From positions 1 through 64,000 of the forward strand of contig NZ_JBAKHX010000010.1 in assembly GCF_036906915.1 (NCBI RefSeq): a stretch of DNA of 64,000 nucleotides. The letters run 5' to 3'. Below, in pieces: positions 27,169 through 35,575 of the stretch (its first letter is position 1; every line of letters begins with the position of its first letter). A model generated the notes under the pieces. It had not been told where the DNA came from and ran no database searches. It was given only the letters and a program-made list of their open reading frames with translations. The translations under genes were made by a program, and so were the position numbers. Origin of the DNA: Phytohabitans sp036906915 (GTDB lineage Bacteria > Actinomycetota > Actinomycetes > Mycobacteriales > Micromonosporaceae).

Positions 27169-27277
27169 GCGCTACGCCCCGTCGACCTCGGGGGCCGCGC
27201 ATCGGGAGCCGAAGCCGGGTCACCGGTGCCCAGGACGGCCCCAGAGCCTCAAACGGTGGCCCCATCCACCATTCGGA

Positions 27278-27982
27278 TCAGTCCACGTCGGTGAGGCGGC
27301 CGTCTCGCATGTGGACGGCGCGGTCGCAGCGTGCGGCGATGTCGGCGTCGTGGGTGGCCATTATGAGGGTCGTGCCGTGCTCGTCACGCAGGCTCAGCAG
27401 CAGATCGACGATCGCGGTGCCGGTCTGGCTGTCGAGATTGCCGGTGGGCTCGTCGGCCAGCAGCAGGACCGGTTGGTTGATGAGCGCGCGGGCGATGGCC
27501 ACCCGCTGTTGCTGCCCGCCGGACAGCCGCGACGGCAGGGCAGAGGACCGGTCGGCGAGCCCGACCATCGCCAGCAGCTCCCGCGCGCGGGCGGCCTTGT
27601 CGAAGTCGGTGCGGAACGGAATCAGCGGCGCCATCACGTTGTCCAGGGCGGTAAGCGTGGGCAGCAGGTGGAATCGCTGGAACACGAACCCGATCCTTCG
27701 CCGGTACGCCGCCAGCGCCCGGCCGGACAACCCGGTAACCCGCTCTCCGGCGACGTCGATGACGCCCTCGTCGCTTTTTTCGATGGCGCCGATGAGGTGC
27801 AGGAGCGTGGACTTGCCCGAGCCGCTCGGCCCGGTCAACGCGACGGCGGTGCCGGCGGCGAGCGAAAGGCTGACGTCGTCGACGGCCACCAGCGGCGCGC
27901 TCCCGGGCAGCGGGAAGCTCTTTCGCACGCCCTTCAGACACACCAACGCCTCGGGCGATGTCCGGTCCATCGTGGTCTTCAT
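27278..27982 (-). CDS. MacB/LolD-type ABC ATPase, partner of the FtsX-like permease
   Basis: A 234-residue ATPase with GPSGSGKSTLLHLIG (Walker A), LSGGQQQRVAIARAL (signature) and LLLADEPTGNLD (Walker B); the latter two are hallmarks of the LolD/MacB/BceA class that powers mechanotransmission permeases. Its ATG overlaps the permease stop (ATGA), so the pair is translationally coupled. Partners of this class extrude or dislodge substrates at the outer face of the membrane. Placed last in the Cys-rich peptide operon, it may protect the producer or finish export (inference). A second in-frame ATG at 27970 is possible. Confidence 0.88.
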   Translation of the reverse strand: MKTTMDRTSPEALVCLKGVRKSFPLPGSAPLVAVDDVSLSLAAGTAVALTGPSGSGKSTLLHLIGAIEKSDEGVIDVAGERVTGLSGRALAAYRRRIGFVFQRFHLLPTLTALDNVMAPLIPFRTDFDKAARARELLAMVGLADRSSALPSRLSGGQQQRVAIARALINQPVLLLADEPTGNLDSQTGTAIVDLLLSLRDEHGTTLIMATHDADIAARCDRAVHMRDGRLTDVD

Positions 27983-30831
27983 CCCTCGGCGAGCAGTTGG
28001 GCGGTGGGCAGCCGGCGGAGCATCGCGATCGGCACGACAACCGATACGGCGGAGACGGCGATACCGAATGCCAGGGCGGCCACGGCACACCACACGATCG
28101 CAGCGGTGATCCCGCCGACGAAGGCCGCTGCCGCACCGAGGCCGGCCGCGGCACCGAGGGTGCCGCCGATGACACCCATGCCGACGGCCTCGATGACGAC
28201 CAGGCGGTGCAGGACGGAATCGGTCCAGCCGACGGCGCCGAACAGGGCGAACTCGGCGGCGCGTTCGGAGATGTTGAGGTAGAGCACGTCAGCGACGGAG
28301 ACGATGCCCAGCACGATGGTGACCGCTACGGCCACGTAGTCGACGGTGCGGGCCTGGAGGGTGACGGCGTCACCGAGCAGGGTGCCGGTGACCGCCCCGC
28401 GGAAGGCGAACGTGATCGCCAGCAGCATCGTCAGCGCGGCGACACCGATCATCAGGCTCATCGCGCCGAGCAGGGTGCGACCGGGCGTGCGGACCAGGTT
28501 GGCCAGGGCGAGGGTGGCCACCCGGCGCGGGGCCCGCCGGCGCACGGCGAAACCCAATACGGCGGGGCGGACGGTCTCACCGGGATCGGGGCGGGCGGCC
28601 CGCCAGGCCGGCCAGCCACCGGCGAGCAGGGCGAGGGCCACTGCCGCGGGAATGGCGAGCAGTGTGTGGCTCCACGTGACGTTCAGCCCCAAGGCCAATG
28701 CCAACGCGAGCGCGAGAACGGTGCCCGCGACGCCCGCGGCGAGGCCGATGCCGGCAATCTCGGTGAACATCAGTTGTGCGAGTTGCCTTCGGTTCCATCC
28801 GAGGCAGGCGAGGATGCCGAACTCGCTGCGTCTGGCGCGGATGGCGGCGGTGTTGGCGTTGAGCACCGCCAGCGCGCACACCGCGAGTACCAGGATGGAC
28901 AGCAGCACGCTCTTGCGGTCGGCCGCGCTGACCAGCACCGCCGCGACGCCCTTCTGCACCCACGGCTCGGCCACGGCGAGGTCGGGCCGCCCGTAGTTGC
29001 CCGCGGGATAGTGCACCGTCACTCCGGTGGGCGACGACCCGAGGGTGATGTCGACCTGGAGGCCGGTGCGGCGCGCGATCTCCTCCGCGATCACCCGTAC
29101 CCGCTCCCGGGAGACCGCGTCGATGCCCACGTCTCCGCCAAGCCGGACCCGCACCACACTGATCGGCGCGGCGGTGTTGAGCTCGTATTCGGGATAGGAG
29201 GGTTCGGTGGTGTAGGCGCCGGGGTCGAAGATGGACGGCAGCGCCGCCATCGTGGTGAGCATCAGCGGTGGCTGGCTCAACAGACCGGTGACGTTCGCGT
29301 TCGGCGACAGTCGCTTGCCGCCCAACGCCTGCCGCGACGCCTCGTCGGCGCCTTCGGCGCCCGGGTTGAAGTAGGTGTCCATGGGCACCGCCGACAACGC
29401 GCCGCCCAGCGATACCTTGGCCGGGTCGAAGGTGCCCACCGCGCCGAGCGCGGCATCAGGCATCTGGACCTCCCCCGGTTGGACCTGGTACCCGTGGGCG
29501 GTGTTGCGATGGATGGCGACACCGCTGCGCACGCTGGTGTCGGCGAACTCCATCGGAACGTAGCGTGACGACCCGCCGTCGTCGGCACCCTGGCCCCAGA
29601 TCTTCAGGTCGTACGGATCCGGCTGAGCACTCAGACCGTCGCCCGCCTGCTCCGTATTCGCCGGCCCGACGGTCCAGAACTGGTGGAGCCACATGGTGTT
29701 CGAGGTCGCCAGGTCGTACTCGACGCCCAACTCCCCCGGGTGCAGCATCCGGTCGACCATGTTCCGGTAGGGTTCCTCGATCGATGTCGACCGCTGCGCG
29801 ACCGGCGTGCCGGGCTCGTCGCCCAGGGCGGCTCGTAGGCGCTGGTCGTCCGAGGAGGTGCGAACCAGGTCCGCCGCGCCCGGGTCGAGCCGCCGCACGT
29901 CGACGTTGAGCGTCGCGTCGACCTGGGGCTGGTCCGCGATCAGGATCGGTAGCTTCGCGTAGGGATACGGCATCCCCTCCAGGCGATGCGCCGTCGGCGC
30001 CTCGGCCGGGGTGAAATACCGGCCCGAGGTGACGGCCCGGTCCAACCCCGCGAGCGCGGCCTCCGAGTCGGGGTCGATCGCTGCCATCAGGAACGGCACC
30101 GTCCACACCAGGGTGACGACCGGGCGCATCGCCTTCCCCTCCCGATCCGTCGACCCAGCACCGCCGACGCACGTCAACGACGACCGGGCTCGTAGATCCG
30201 TCGGTTGGAGCCAGTCCCGCTCGCCGATGGACGCCGCCACCGGGCAGATCCTCACCCGCTGGCCATCGGCGTCGACCTCCTCTGGCGGCGGCAGTCCCCC
30301 GCCGCTTTTCAGCTCGCTGTTCGGCACCACATCCAGCCGGTTACGCGTCACGTAGAGATACGCCGGCCCGTCCGGGATCCGGCTCAACCCCGCGTCCGTC
30401 ACCCAGGTCGGCTGCACCCGCAGCACCTGGCGCTCCGCGGTCGGGTCGAGCACATCCGACAGGTCGATCGTCACGGGCACGGTCCGCATCACGTACCCGA
30501 TCACGGAGACCGGCGCCGCGACGGACACATCCCGCGTCGCCTGGATCTCCCGCCACTGGTCAACGGTGATCCCGCCGCGCATACCAGCCAGTTGACCCGA
30601 TTGGACCAGATTGCGCTGCTGCTCCAGCGGCAGCACAGCGTCCTTGGGACGCACCAGCAGGTCGTACACGGGACGGTAGTTGGCGGTCACGGTGCCCACA
30701 GTGTCCAGACGCGAGGTCACCGCGGCGCCGGTGAGCAGCGTGAACCCGGCCACCGCCACGGCGATCATCGACAACAACGCCAGCGATCGGCGCAGCCGCA
30801 CCCGCCACTGCGACAGAGCCATCCCGAGCAC
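27979..30831 (-). CDS. MacB/FtsX-type ABC permease with large extracellular domain
   Basis: A 950-residue permease. One helix near the N-terminus (SLALLSMIAVAVAGFTLLTG) is followed by some 600 residues predicted outside the membrane, then FtsX-like helices (ILVLAVCALAVLNANTAAIRARR) and two further clusters up to the C-terminus. The layout fits MacB/BceB-like mechanotransmission transporters. It is coupled by ATGA to the ATPase gene. It starts 98 bases after the Cys-rich peptide gene, separated by a strong hairpin, so it is probably made at a lower level than the peptide. Its large ectodomain could bind the mature peptide (inference). Confidence 0.85.
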   Translation of the reverse strand: MLGMALSQWRVRLRRSLALLSMIAVAVAGFTLLTGAAVTSRLDTVGTVTANYRPVYDLLVRPKDAVLPLEQQRNLVQSGQLAGMRGGITVDQWREIQATRDVSVAAPVSVIGYVMRTVPVTIDLSDVLDPTAERQVLRVQPTWVTDAGLSRIPDGPAYLYVTRNRLDVVPNSELKSGGGLPPPEEVDADGQRVRICPVAASIGERDWLQPTDLRARSSLTCVGGAGSTDREGKAMRPVVTLVWTVPFLMAAIDPDSEAALAGLDRAVTSGRYFTPAEAPTAHRLEGMPYPYAKLPILIADQPQVDATLNVDVRRLDPGAADLVRTSSDDQRLRAALGDEPGTPVAQRSTSIEEPYRNMVDRMLHPGELGVEYDLATSNTMWLHQFWTVGPANTEQAGDGLSAQPDPYDLKIWGQGADDGGSSRYVPMEFADTSVRSGVAIHRNTAHGYQVQPGEVQMPDAALGAVGTFDPAKVSLGGALSAVPMDTYFNPGAEGADEASRQALGGKRLSPNANVTGLLSQPPLMLTTMAALPSIFDPGAYTTEPSYPEYELNTAAPISVVRVRLGGDVGIDAVSRERVRVIAEEIARRTGLQVDITLGSSPTGVTVHYPAGNYGRPDLAVAEPWVQKGVAAVLVSAADRKSVLLSILVLAVCALAVLNANTAAIRARRSEFGILACLGWNRRQLAQLMFTEIAGIGLAAGVAGTVLALALALALGLNVTWSHTLLAIPAAVALALLAGGWPAWRAARPDPGETVRPAVLGFAVRRRAPRRVATLALANLVRTPGRTLLGAMSLMIGVAALTMLLAITFAFRGAVTGTLLGDAVTLQARTVDYVAVAVTIVLGIVSVADVLYLNISERAAEFALFGAVGWTDSVLHRLVVIEAVGMGVIGGTLGAAAGLGAAAAFVGGITAAIVWCAVAALAFGIAVSAVSVVVPIAMLRRLPTAQLLAEG

Positions 30832-30879
30832 TACGTCACCACCCGCCCACGCCCCGGCATCCTAATGCCCTTCAACATG

Positions 30880-30915
30880 CTGCCGCCGGCCGGACATCTG
30901 TCCGGCCGGCGGCAG
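30880..30915 (-). terminator. 17-bp hairpin between peptide and permease genes
   Basis: CTGCCGCCGGCCGGACA pairs perfectly with TGTCCGGCCGGCGGCAG around a 2-nt spacer, starting 15 nt after the peptide stop. No U-run follows, so it may be a partial terminator or an RNA-stabilising 3' end that raises peptide expression over the downstream permease. Confidence 0.75.
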
Positions 30916-30929
30916 CGGCGGTTCGACGA

Positions 30930-31151
30930 TCAGCAGCAGCCACCGCGCCAGCTCACGGATGGCGCGTCGCAGTAGTCCGCCGTGTTGGCGTAGCAGCGAA
31001 CCTGACCCGCGACCACCTTGTTGTAGTAGTAGTAGCAGAAGGGCCCGCCGCACCCGACGTAGGCGCGCGTGCAGACGTTGCACGCCGATGCCTTGGCCCT
31101 CGGCAGCAGCCTGGCCAGCAGCCTGTCGCCCAGCCTATTGATGCTCGCCAT
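30930..31151 (-). CDS. Cys-rich peptide precursor (73 aa, eight cysteines)
   Basis: The ATG at 31151 follows AAGGGGA by six bases. The predicted precursor has a 23-residue Arg/Leu-rich leader (MASINRLGDRLLARLLPRAK then ASA) with no hydrophobic core, so it is not a Sec signal. ASA directly precedes the first Cys and fits an A-x-A signal peptidase site. The ~50-residue core holds all eight cysteines (24, 27, 34, 39, 53, 61, 72, 73) as CNVC, GCGGPFC, RCY, DYC and a terminal GGCC, plus a run of four tyrosines at 40-43. Four disulfides are possible. Neighbouring genes supply thiol-redox proteins, an exporter and a signal peptidase. I recognise no family; an extracellular antimicrobial or signalling peptide is my inference. 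Confidence 0.75.
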   Translation of the reverse strand: MASINRLGDRLLARLLPRAKASACNVCTRAYVGCGGPFCYYYYNKVVAGQVRCYANTADYCDAPSVSWRGGCC

Positions 31152-31213
31152 GTTCGTTCCCCTTCCCCGTCGGTCCGACGGTTTGTCGGCACAGGTCACG
31201 GTGTCATCAGCCG

Positions 31214-32011
31214 CTACCGATCCACTAACGGTGCGCTAACGCCGGTGCCCGTGCGAATCATGCTGACCAGCCGGCCGATCCGCTGACCGGGTACGACGCC
31301 GAGTTCCGCGGCCAGGATGTGGCACAACTGGTCGTGGACGGCCAGGGCGGACGCGACGTCGCCACGCCTCATGTGCGCCTCGATGAGATGCTCCCAGGCT
31401 CGCTCCCGGTAGGGCCACTGGCGTACGAGAGGCTCCATCGCGTCGATGACGGCGTTGTGGTCGCCGAGTACCAGCTGCGCCTCGGCGAGATCCTCCATCG
31501 CCCGCCACCTGCGCTCGTCCAGCGACGCCGCCACGACCGCCACCCCCGCGGACCCGACGTCGACGCAGGCGTTCCCCCGCCACAGCCGCAGCGCCGCGGA
31601 GAGCGACGCGACCCGCTGCTCGGCCCCCTCCGGAAGCCGTACACCCGCCCCGCGCCGCGTCAACTCGTCGAAGCGCGCGAGATCGGTCGACGTGCGGTGA
31701 GCGCACAACACGTAGCCCGGTGGGCGGGTCTGCAGTACGTTCACGGCGTCCTGCCCGCCGAGCCGCACGAGGCTCTGCCGCAGTGCGGAGACATGGCCCT
31801 GCAGCTTCGTCGTTGCCGTCATCGGTGGGTGATCGTCCCAAATGACCTGGACGAGACGGCTGACGCCGACCACCGTGCCGAGATTGAGGGCGAGCGTCGC
31901 CAGCAGCGCCCGCTTTCCCAAGCCGCCGATGGCCATCGGCTGGCCCTCGACGGTTACCTCGAGCGGACCCAACAACGACACCCGAAGCGACGTATCAGCG
32001 TTCACGTTCAC
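31214..32011 (-). CDS. Small SARP-family regulator in the peptide operon
   Basis: A 265-residue SARP of the short type. Residues ~8-105 are the winged helix (VSLLGPLEVTVEGQ, LATLALNLGTVV, RPPGYVL) and ~110-255 the bacterial transcriptional activator domain (AALRLWRGNA, then an ELGVVPGQRI end). SARPs bind direct heptamer repeats upstream of natural-product operons and activate them. It overlaps the exporter stop by ATGA, which ties it to this operon; the likely targets are its own promoter and that of the divergent peptidase gene. The peptide gene starts 62 bases later. Confidence 0.85.
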   Translation of the reverse strand: MNVNADTSLRVSLLGPLEVTVEGQPMAIGGLGKRALLATLALNLGTVVGVSRLVQVIWDDHPPMTATTKLQGHVSALRQSLVRLGGQDAVNVLQTRPPGYVLCAHRTSTDLARFDELTRRGAGVRLPEGAEQRVASLSAALRLWRGNACVDVGSAGVAVVAASLDERRWRAMEDLAEAQLVLGDHNAVIDAMEPLVRQWPYRERAWEHLIEAHMRRGDVASALAVHDQLCHILAAELGVVPGQRIGRLVSMIRTGTGVSAPLVDR

Positions 32012-33822
32012 ATCGCCGCCCTCGTTGCGAGAGCATCGTCATAGCCGGACGCTTGGAGACGGAACAGCTCCGCATAGCGCCCTCCCGACGCCATCAGCTC
32101 ATCGTGACTGCCCTGTTCGAGAATGCGGCCGCCGGACAGCACAGCGATGCTGGTGGCCTCCCGGACGGTGTTGAGGCGGTGAGAGATCAGCAGGCTGGTG
32201 TGCGTGCGGCGCAACGACATCAGCCGCCGGTTGATCTCATGCTCGGTCGCCACGTCGAGTCCCGACGATGGCTCGTCGAGGATCAACAGGTCAGCGCCCT
32301 CCCTCAAGGCGGCTCGGGCAAGCGCGAGCCGCTGCCACTGCCCGCCCGACAGCACCACGCCGACCCCGGGCACATCCCCATCGCTGAAGGCTCGCGTCAG
32401 CATGGTGTCGTACCCGTTGGGAAGATTGCCTAGTACCGAATCCATGTCGGCCGTGGCGGCCGCCGCACGCACCCGCGCGCGGTCGTCTATCGCGCTGATG
32501 TCGCCGACGGCGATGTTGTCATGGGCGGAAAACTCGTACGTCATGAAGTCCTGGAACGTTGCCCCGACGCGCGCCCGCAGGGACGCCGGGTCGACGGTGG
32601 TGATATCGACGCCATCCCACCGGATGACGCCCCGGGTAGGAGTGTGGAAGCCACAAAGCAGCTTGACCATTGTGGACTTTCCAGCACCGTTGTCGCCCAC
32701 CAGCGCGAGGGATGAGCCACGGGGAATCCGCAACGTGACACCGCGCAGGACCCAGTCGTGATCGGGAGCGTAACGAAACCACACGTCGTCGAACTCCAAG
32801 CCTCGCTCCAGCGGCGGCACGGCGGGCAGCGGCTTGGACCGCGGCGCCTCGCGGATCACCGCGGTGATGTCGACATAGTGGCCGAACATGATGAAGGTCT
32901 CGCCGAGCATCGCTATCTGACGGACCAGACCGGACACGGACATCTGCAACGCGGCCAATGCCGCGATCACGACCATCAGGTCACCGACGGTGCCTTCTCC
33001 GTCCGCAATCCGCGCGACGAAGAAAGCCAACGCGACCAGCGATACGACGCCGGTCAGCGTTGCCAGCGCGCTGTCCACCCACAATGCCAGACGGTCCTGG
33101 TGGCGCTCCTGCGCCTGGGCCGCTCGCAGCTCGCGCAGGAGCCGACCCTGGAAGAACGTGCCAAGCCCGAACAGCCGGATCTCCTTAGCGGCCCGCATGT
33201 CGAGCAGGAGAGCGGCGTAGAAGTTCTGCCGACGAAACATCGGCACGGTGCGTTCCAGCATCGCTCCCCGCATCCGTGCGAGGCGGATCTGGGCCACGAG
33301 CGTGGGCGCGGCAGCGAGCAGGACCAGCGCGCCCGCCAAAGGAGACCAACGCACCAGCGTGACGCCGAAAGCCACCACGGTTATCGTCTCCTGCCCGATC
33401 GCCAGGACCATGCTGTTGAGCTGGGTCGGCGCGAAGCGGCTCGCTTCGTGGGCGAGCCGAAGCCGATTATGAAATGAGCTGTCCTCCAACTCCGTCAGAC
33501 CGGGATGCGCCGACACCGCGGCGAACAACTCCTGCTGCGTGCGTATCGTCACGCGCCGCTCCGCATCTCGCTGCGCGTATTGAGAGACGTGCAGGATGAC
33601 GGGCGACACGACGGCCAGTGCGCCGAACCCAACGACACCAGCCCAGATCATTGATCGGTTGTCGGCGGAGAGTCCATCGACGAGCGCTCGCGTGAACCAG
33701 GCGGTGGCCACAGCGGCCAGGCCACCCACCACCATGATCACGATGCTCACCGCCGCGGCCCAGGGCGCGGCGCCGAAGTAGATACCGAACGCGCGACGCA
33801 TTAACGATGCCGACCGCCTCAT
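32008..33822 (-). CDS. ABC exporter of the Cys-rich peptide operon
   Basis: A 604-residue half-transporter with about six helices in residues 1-320 and an ATPase domain with GDNGAGKSTMVKLL, LSGGQWQRLALARA and LILDEPSSGLD. It belongs to the same group as lanthipeptide exporters that lack a C39 peptidase, sharing AAKEIRLFGLG with the pair at 15-19 kb. It must work as a homodimer unless it pairs elsewhere. It is coupled at both ends by ATGA overlaps to the thioredoxin-like gene and the SARP gene. Without a built-in protease, leader removal would fall to the S26 peptidase across the divergent promoter (inference). Confidence 0.88.
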   Translation of the reverse strand: MRRSASLMRRAFGIYFGAAPWAAAVSIVIMVVGGLAAVATAWFTRALVDGLSADNRSMIWAGVVGFGALAVVSPVILHVSQYAQRDAERRVTIRTQQELFAAVSAHPGLTELEDSSFHNRLRLAHEASRFAPTQLNSMVLAIGQETITVVAFGVTLVRWSPLAGALVLLAAAPTLVAQIRLARMRGAMLERTVPMFRRQNFYAALLLDMRAAKEIRLFGLGTFFQGRLLRELRAAQAQERHQDRLALWVDSALATLTGVVSLVALAFFVARIADGEGTVGDLMVVIAALAALQMSVSGLVRQIAMLGETFIMFGHYVDITAVIREAPRSKPLPAVPPLERGLEFDDVWFRYAPDHDWVLRGVTLRIPRGSSLALVGDNGAGKSTMVKLLCGFHTPTRGVIRWDGVDITTVDPASLRARVGATFQDFMTYEFSAHDNIAVGDISAIDDRARVRAAAATADMDSVLGNLPNGYDTMLTRAFSDGDVPGVGVVLSGGQWQRLALARAALREGADLLILDEPSSGLDVATEHEINRRLMSLRRTHTSLLISHRLNTVREATSIAVLSGGRILEQGSHDELMASGGRYAELFRLQASGYDDALATRAAM

Positions 33823-34343
33823 TGGCTGCTGAATACCTCGCTCAGCTCGTGACCGCGCGCCACCAACCGTCCGTCGGCGCCGAACATCAGGAACGCCGGG
33901 GTGCCCTGCACCTGGAAGGTCGTCATCGCCGCGCTCGTGTCGCCTTCGGTGACGAGTAGGCCGGCCTTGCTCAACATCGGGGCAAGCTCGTCGGTCGCGC
34001 CTTCGCCCACGGTAAGGAAGCTGACCACCCGCACACCCGCACGGCCGATCTCCTCCGCGCGGTCGGCCAACGCCTCAGCCTGGGCCGGACAGTGCCGGCA
34101 ACCTGCGGAGAAGAACCCGATCAGTGCCGGACTGCCCGCGATGTCGGCGCTGGAGACCAGGCCGTCCGATGACACGAACTCCGGCACCGCGGCGCCAAGC
34201 TGCAGCTCCGACGCGGGCGGCGTCGTCATCTCGATGAGCTTCGTCTCGGTCTCGCGTAGCCGCCTGATGATCGCGGCACTCAACACGAGATCGACGAGGA
34301 CGAGTGCTGCCAGCAGCGCGACAGCGATGGAGAGATACAGCAC
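33819..34343 (-). CDS. TlpA/MauD-like membrane-anchored thioredoxin
   Basis: A 174-residue thioredoxin-fold protein anchored by an N-terminal helix (LYLSIAVALLAALVLVDLVL). The active site is Cys82-Arg-His-Cys85 in FFSAGCRHCPAQ, and the cis-Pro loop is QGTPAFLMF. MauD, the closest functional model, helps form the disulfides of the methylamine dehydrogenase small subunit together with MauE, which is also encoded here. The GTG at 34343 sits five bases after AAGGAG, which decides the start against longer frames. Its stop overlaps the exporter start (ATGA). Likely role: disulfide formation or isomerisation in the exported Cys-rich peptide. Confidence 0.87.
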   Translation of the reverse strand: MLYLSIAVALLAALVLVDLVLSAAIIRRLRETETKLIEMTTPPASELQLGAAVPEFVSSDGLVSSADIAGSPALIGFFSAGCRHCPAQAEALADRAEEIGRAGVRVVSFLTVGEGATDELAPMLSKAGLLVTEGDTSAAMTTFQVQGTPAFLMFGADGRLVARGHELSEVFSSQ

Positions 34344-34388
34344 AGTGTCTCCTTGGATCACCGGAGGCCCGTTAGGTCGTGCGGGCAC

Positions 34389-34937
34389 TCACCTCGCGTG
34401 GGTCGCTCCACGCAGAAGCCAGGTCAAATCGTCGAGCCAGACCAGCGCCATGACGACGATGCCCGCCACGAAAAGGGCCAATAGGAGTTGAGGTGGGTCG
34501 AGGCTGCCCAGCGACACCGCGGGCAGGGCGATCGTGCCGAGTAGGGCGCCGAATGAGGCGACAGCAAGGAACCCGCTGCGAATGACGTGCCGCCAGGCAA
34601 CGGGTGCGCTCGTCGGCCCGAAACAGTGGCACCCGACCGTGGACCCCCGCCGGATGGCCCGCGCGAGCACGAAGGCGAACGCGCCGAAAAGCAACACCGC
34701 CGCGGCCAAACCCGCGGGCGCGCCGCCCGGCCAGACGAGAAGAGCCAGCACGAACGTCTCGGCCGCGATCGATGCGGCCGCCACCAGACGGGACCAACGT
34801 GGGGAGATCACCTGTAGGCCTGTAATCGCATCGGCGAACGCGTGGAAACCCACGCGCGTGCGCACCTTGCCGATTATCGAAATCGCGAGAACACCAGACA
34901 CCGTCAATATTGCCGCAACGACAGCAGCAACGCCCAC
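34389..34937 (-). CDS. MauE/DoxX-like redox membrane protein
   Basis: A 182-residue membrane protein with four or five helices and the MauE hallmark GCHCFG, a Cys103-x-Cys105 pair between helices. MauE-like proteins pass electrons between a quinone or cytoplasmic source and a MauD/TlpA-type thioredoxin outside the membrane, much like DsbB or VKOR. The GTG at 34937 is preceded by GGGGGA. It is the first gene of the minus-strand operon, 45 bases ahead of the TlpA-like gene, and shares a divergent promoter region with the S26 peptidase gene. Confidence 0.83.
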   Translation of the reverse strand: MGVAAVVAAILTVSGVLAISIIGKVRTRVGFHAFADAITGLQVISPRWSRLVAAASIAAETFVLALLVWPGGAPAGLAAAVLLFGAFAFVLARAIRRGSTVGCHCFGPTSAPVAWRHVIRSGFLAVASFGALLGTIALPAVSLGSLDPPQLLLALFVAGIVVMALVWLDDLTWLLRGATHAR

Positions 34938-35082
34938 GCCTATTCCCCCATGTCCTGCGTGTCACAAGCCAATCGATGCGCAAGCAACTATCCAGGTTCC
35001 TGGAACGTACCCGCGCCATCCAGCGGTGTCAACCGATTGATCTTTGGGCGCATCGAGGGGAGTCTTATGTGGAGGGAGGCGC
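34938..35082. promoter_or_regulatory. Divergent promoter region of the peptide operon and peptidase gene
   Basis: These 145 bases separate divergently read genes, so both promoters should lie here. An 11-bp perfect palindrome, GTTCCTGGAAC, is at 34996-35006, near the middle, and is a candidate operator. I could not assign reliable -35 and -10 boxes. Confidence 0.45.
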
Positions 35083-35565
35083 ATGATCGACAAATCACGG
35101 TTCGTGATCGCCGCCATGATCGCGTTCGCGGCGGCCGTCGCGGGCGTTGCCACGGCACGCCGTCGCTTCTTGATCATCGATGTGACGGGCGACAGCATGG
35201 GACCTAGCCTCGTCCACGGCGACCGCCTGCTGGTTCACCGAACGCGGCGGTTCCGGGTGGGCAGCATCGTGGTCGCGCACCATCAGCAGGGTAGGCCCCG
35301 AGGCGCCTCAGCCGACCCCGCGGCGACCGCATGGCTCGTCAAGCGAGTGGCGGCACTGCCGGGCGACCCCGTCCCAGAATCGGTCGCCCCAGCCGTTGGC
35401 GGTCACTCGCGACACGTGCCCGACGGCATGACCGTGCTGCTCGGCGAAAACTCACAAAGCATCGACTCGCGTCTATGGGGATTCGTGCCGCTAAATGACA
35501 TCGAAGGGGTGGTGGTAAAGCGGCTCAGTTCCAACTCCAGATGTCGCGTCTCGCGCGTCAGTTGA
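35083..35565 (+). CDS. S26-family signal peptidase
   Basis: A 160-residue type I signal peptidase homologue with one N-terminal helix (FVIAAMIAFAAAVAGVA). The nucleophile is Ser38 in TGDSMGPSL and the general base Lys87 in WLVKRVAALPGD; a late GDN-like box reads GENSQSIDSR. It is shorter than housekeeping SPase I, like the dedicated TraF/SipW-type peptidases. ATG 35083 is set by GGAGGGAGG. It is transcribed away from the peptide operon across a 145-bp region. The ASA-Cys boundary in the 73-residue precursor is a natural A-x-A substrate, so it may trim that leader (inference). It ends 10 bp from the convergent ligJ stop. Confidence 0.87.
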   Translation: MIDKSRFVIAAMIAFAAAVAGVATARRRFLIIDVTGDSMGPSLVHGDRLLVHRTRRFRVGSIVVAHHQQGRPRGASADPAATAWLVKRVAALPGDPVPESVAPAVGGHSRHVPDGMTVLLGENSQSIDSRLWGFVPLNDIEGVVVKRLSSNSRCRVSRVS

Positions 35566-35575
35566 CGTGCGGCTC

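Noticed and set aside
27278..30831. Treating the FtsX-type pair as an unrelated lipoprotein-release system
   Set aside because: It cannot be excluded, but same strand, close spacing and the peptide hairpin arrangement favour membership of the peptide operon, so I kept it there with that caveat.
30930..31151. The Cys-rich peptide as a methylamine dehydrogenase small subunit
   Set aside because: The MauE/MauD-like neighbours suggested it, but the peptide has only one Trp, so it cannot make the tryptophan tryptophylquinone cofactor, and no large subunit is present.
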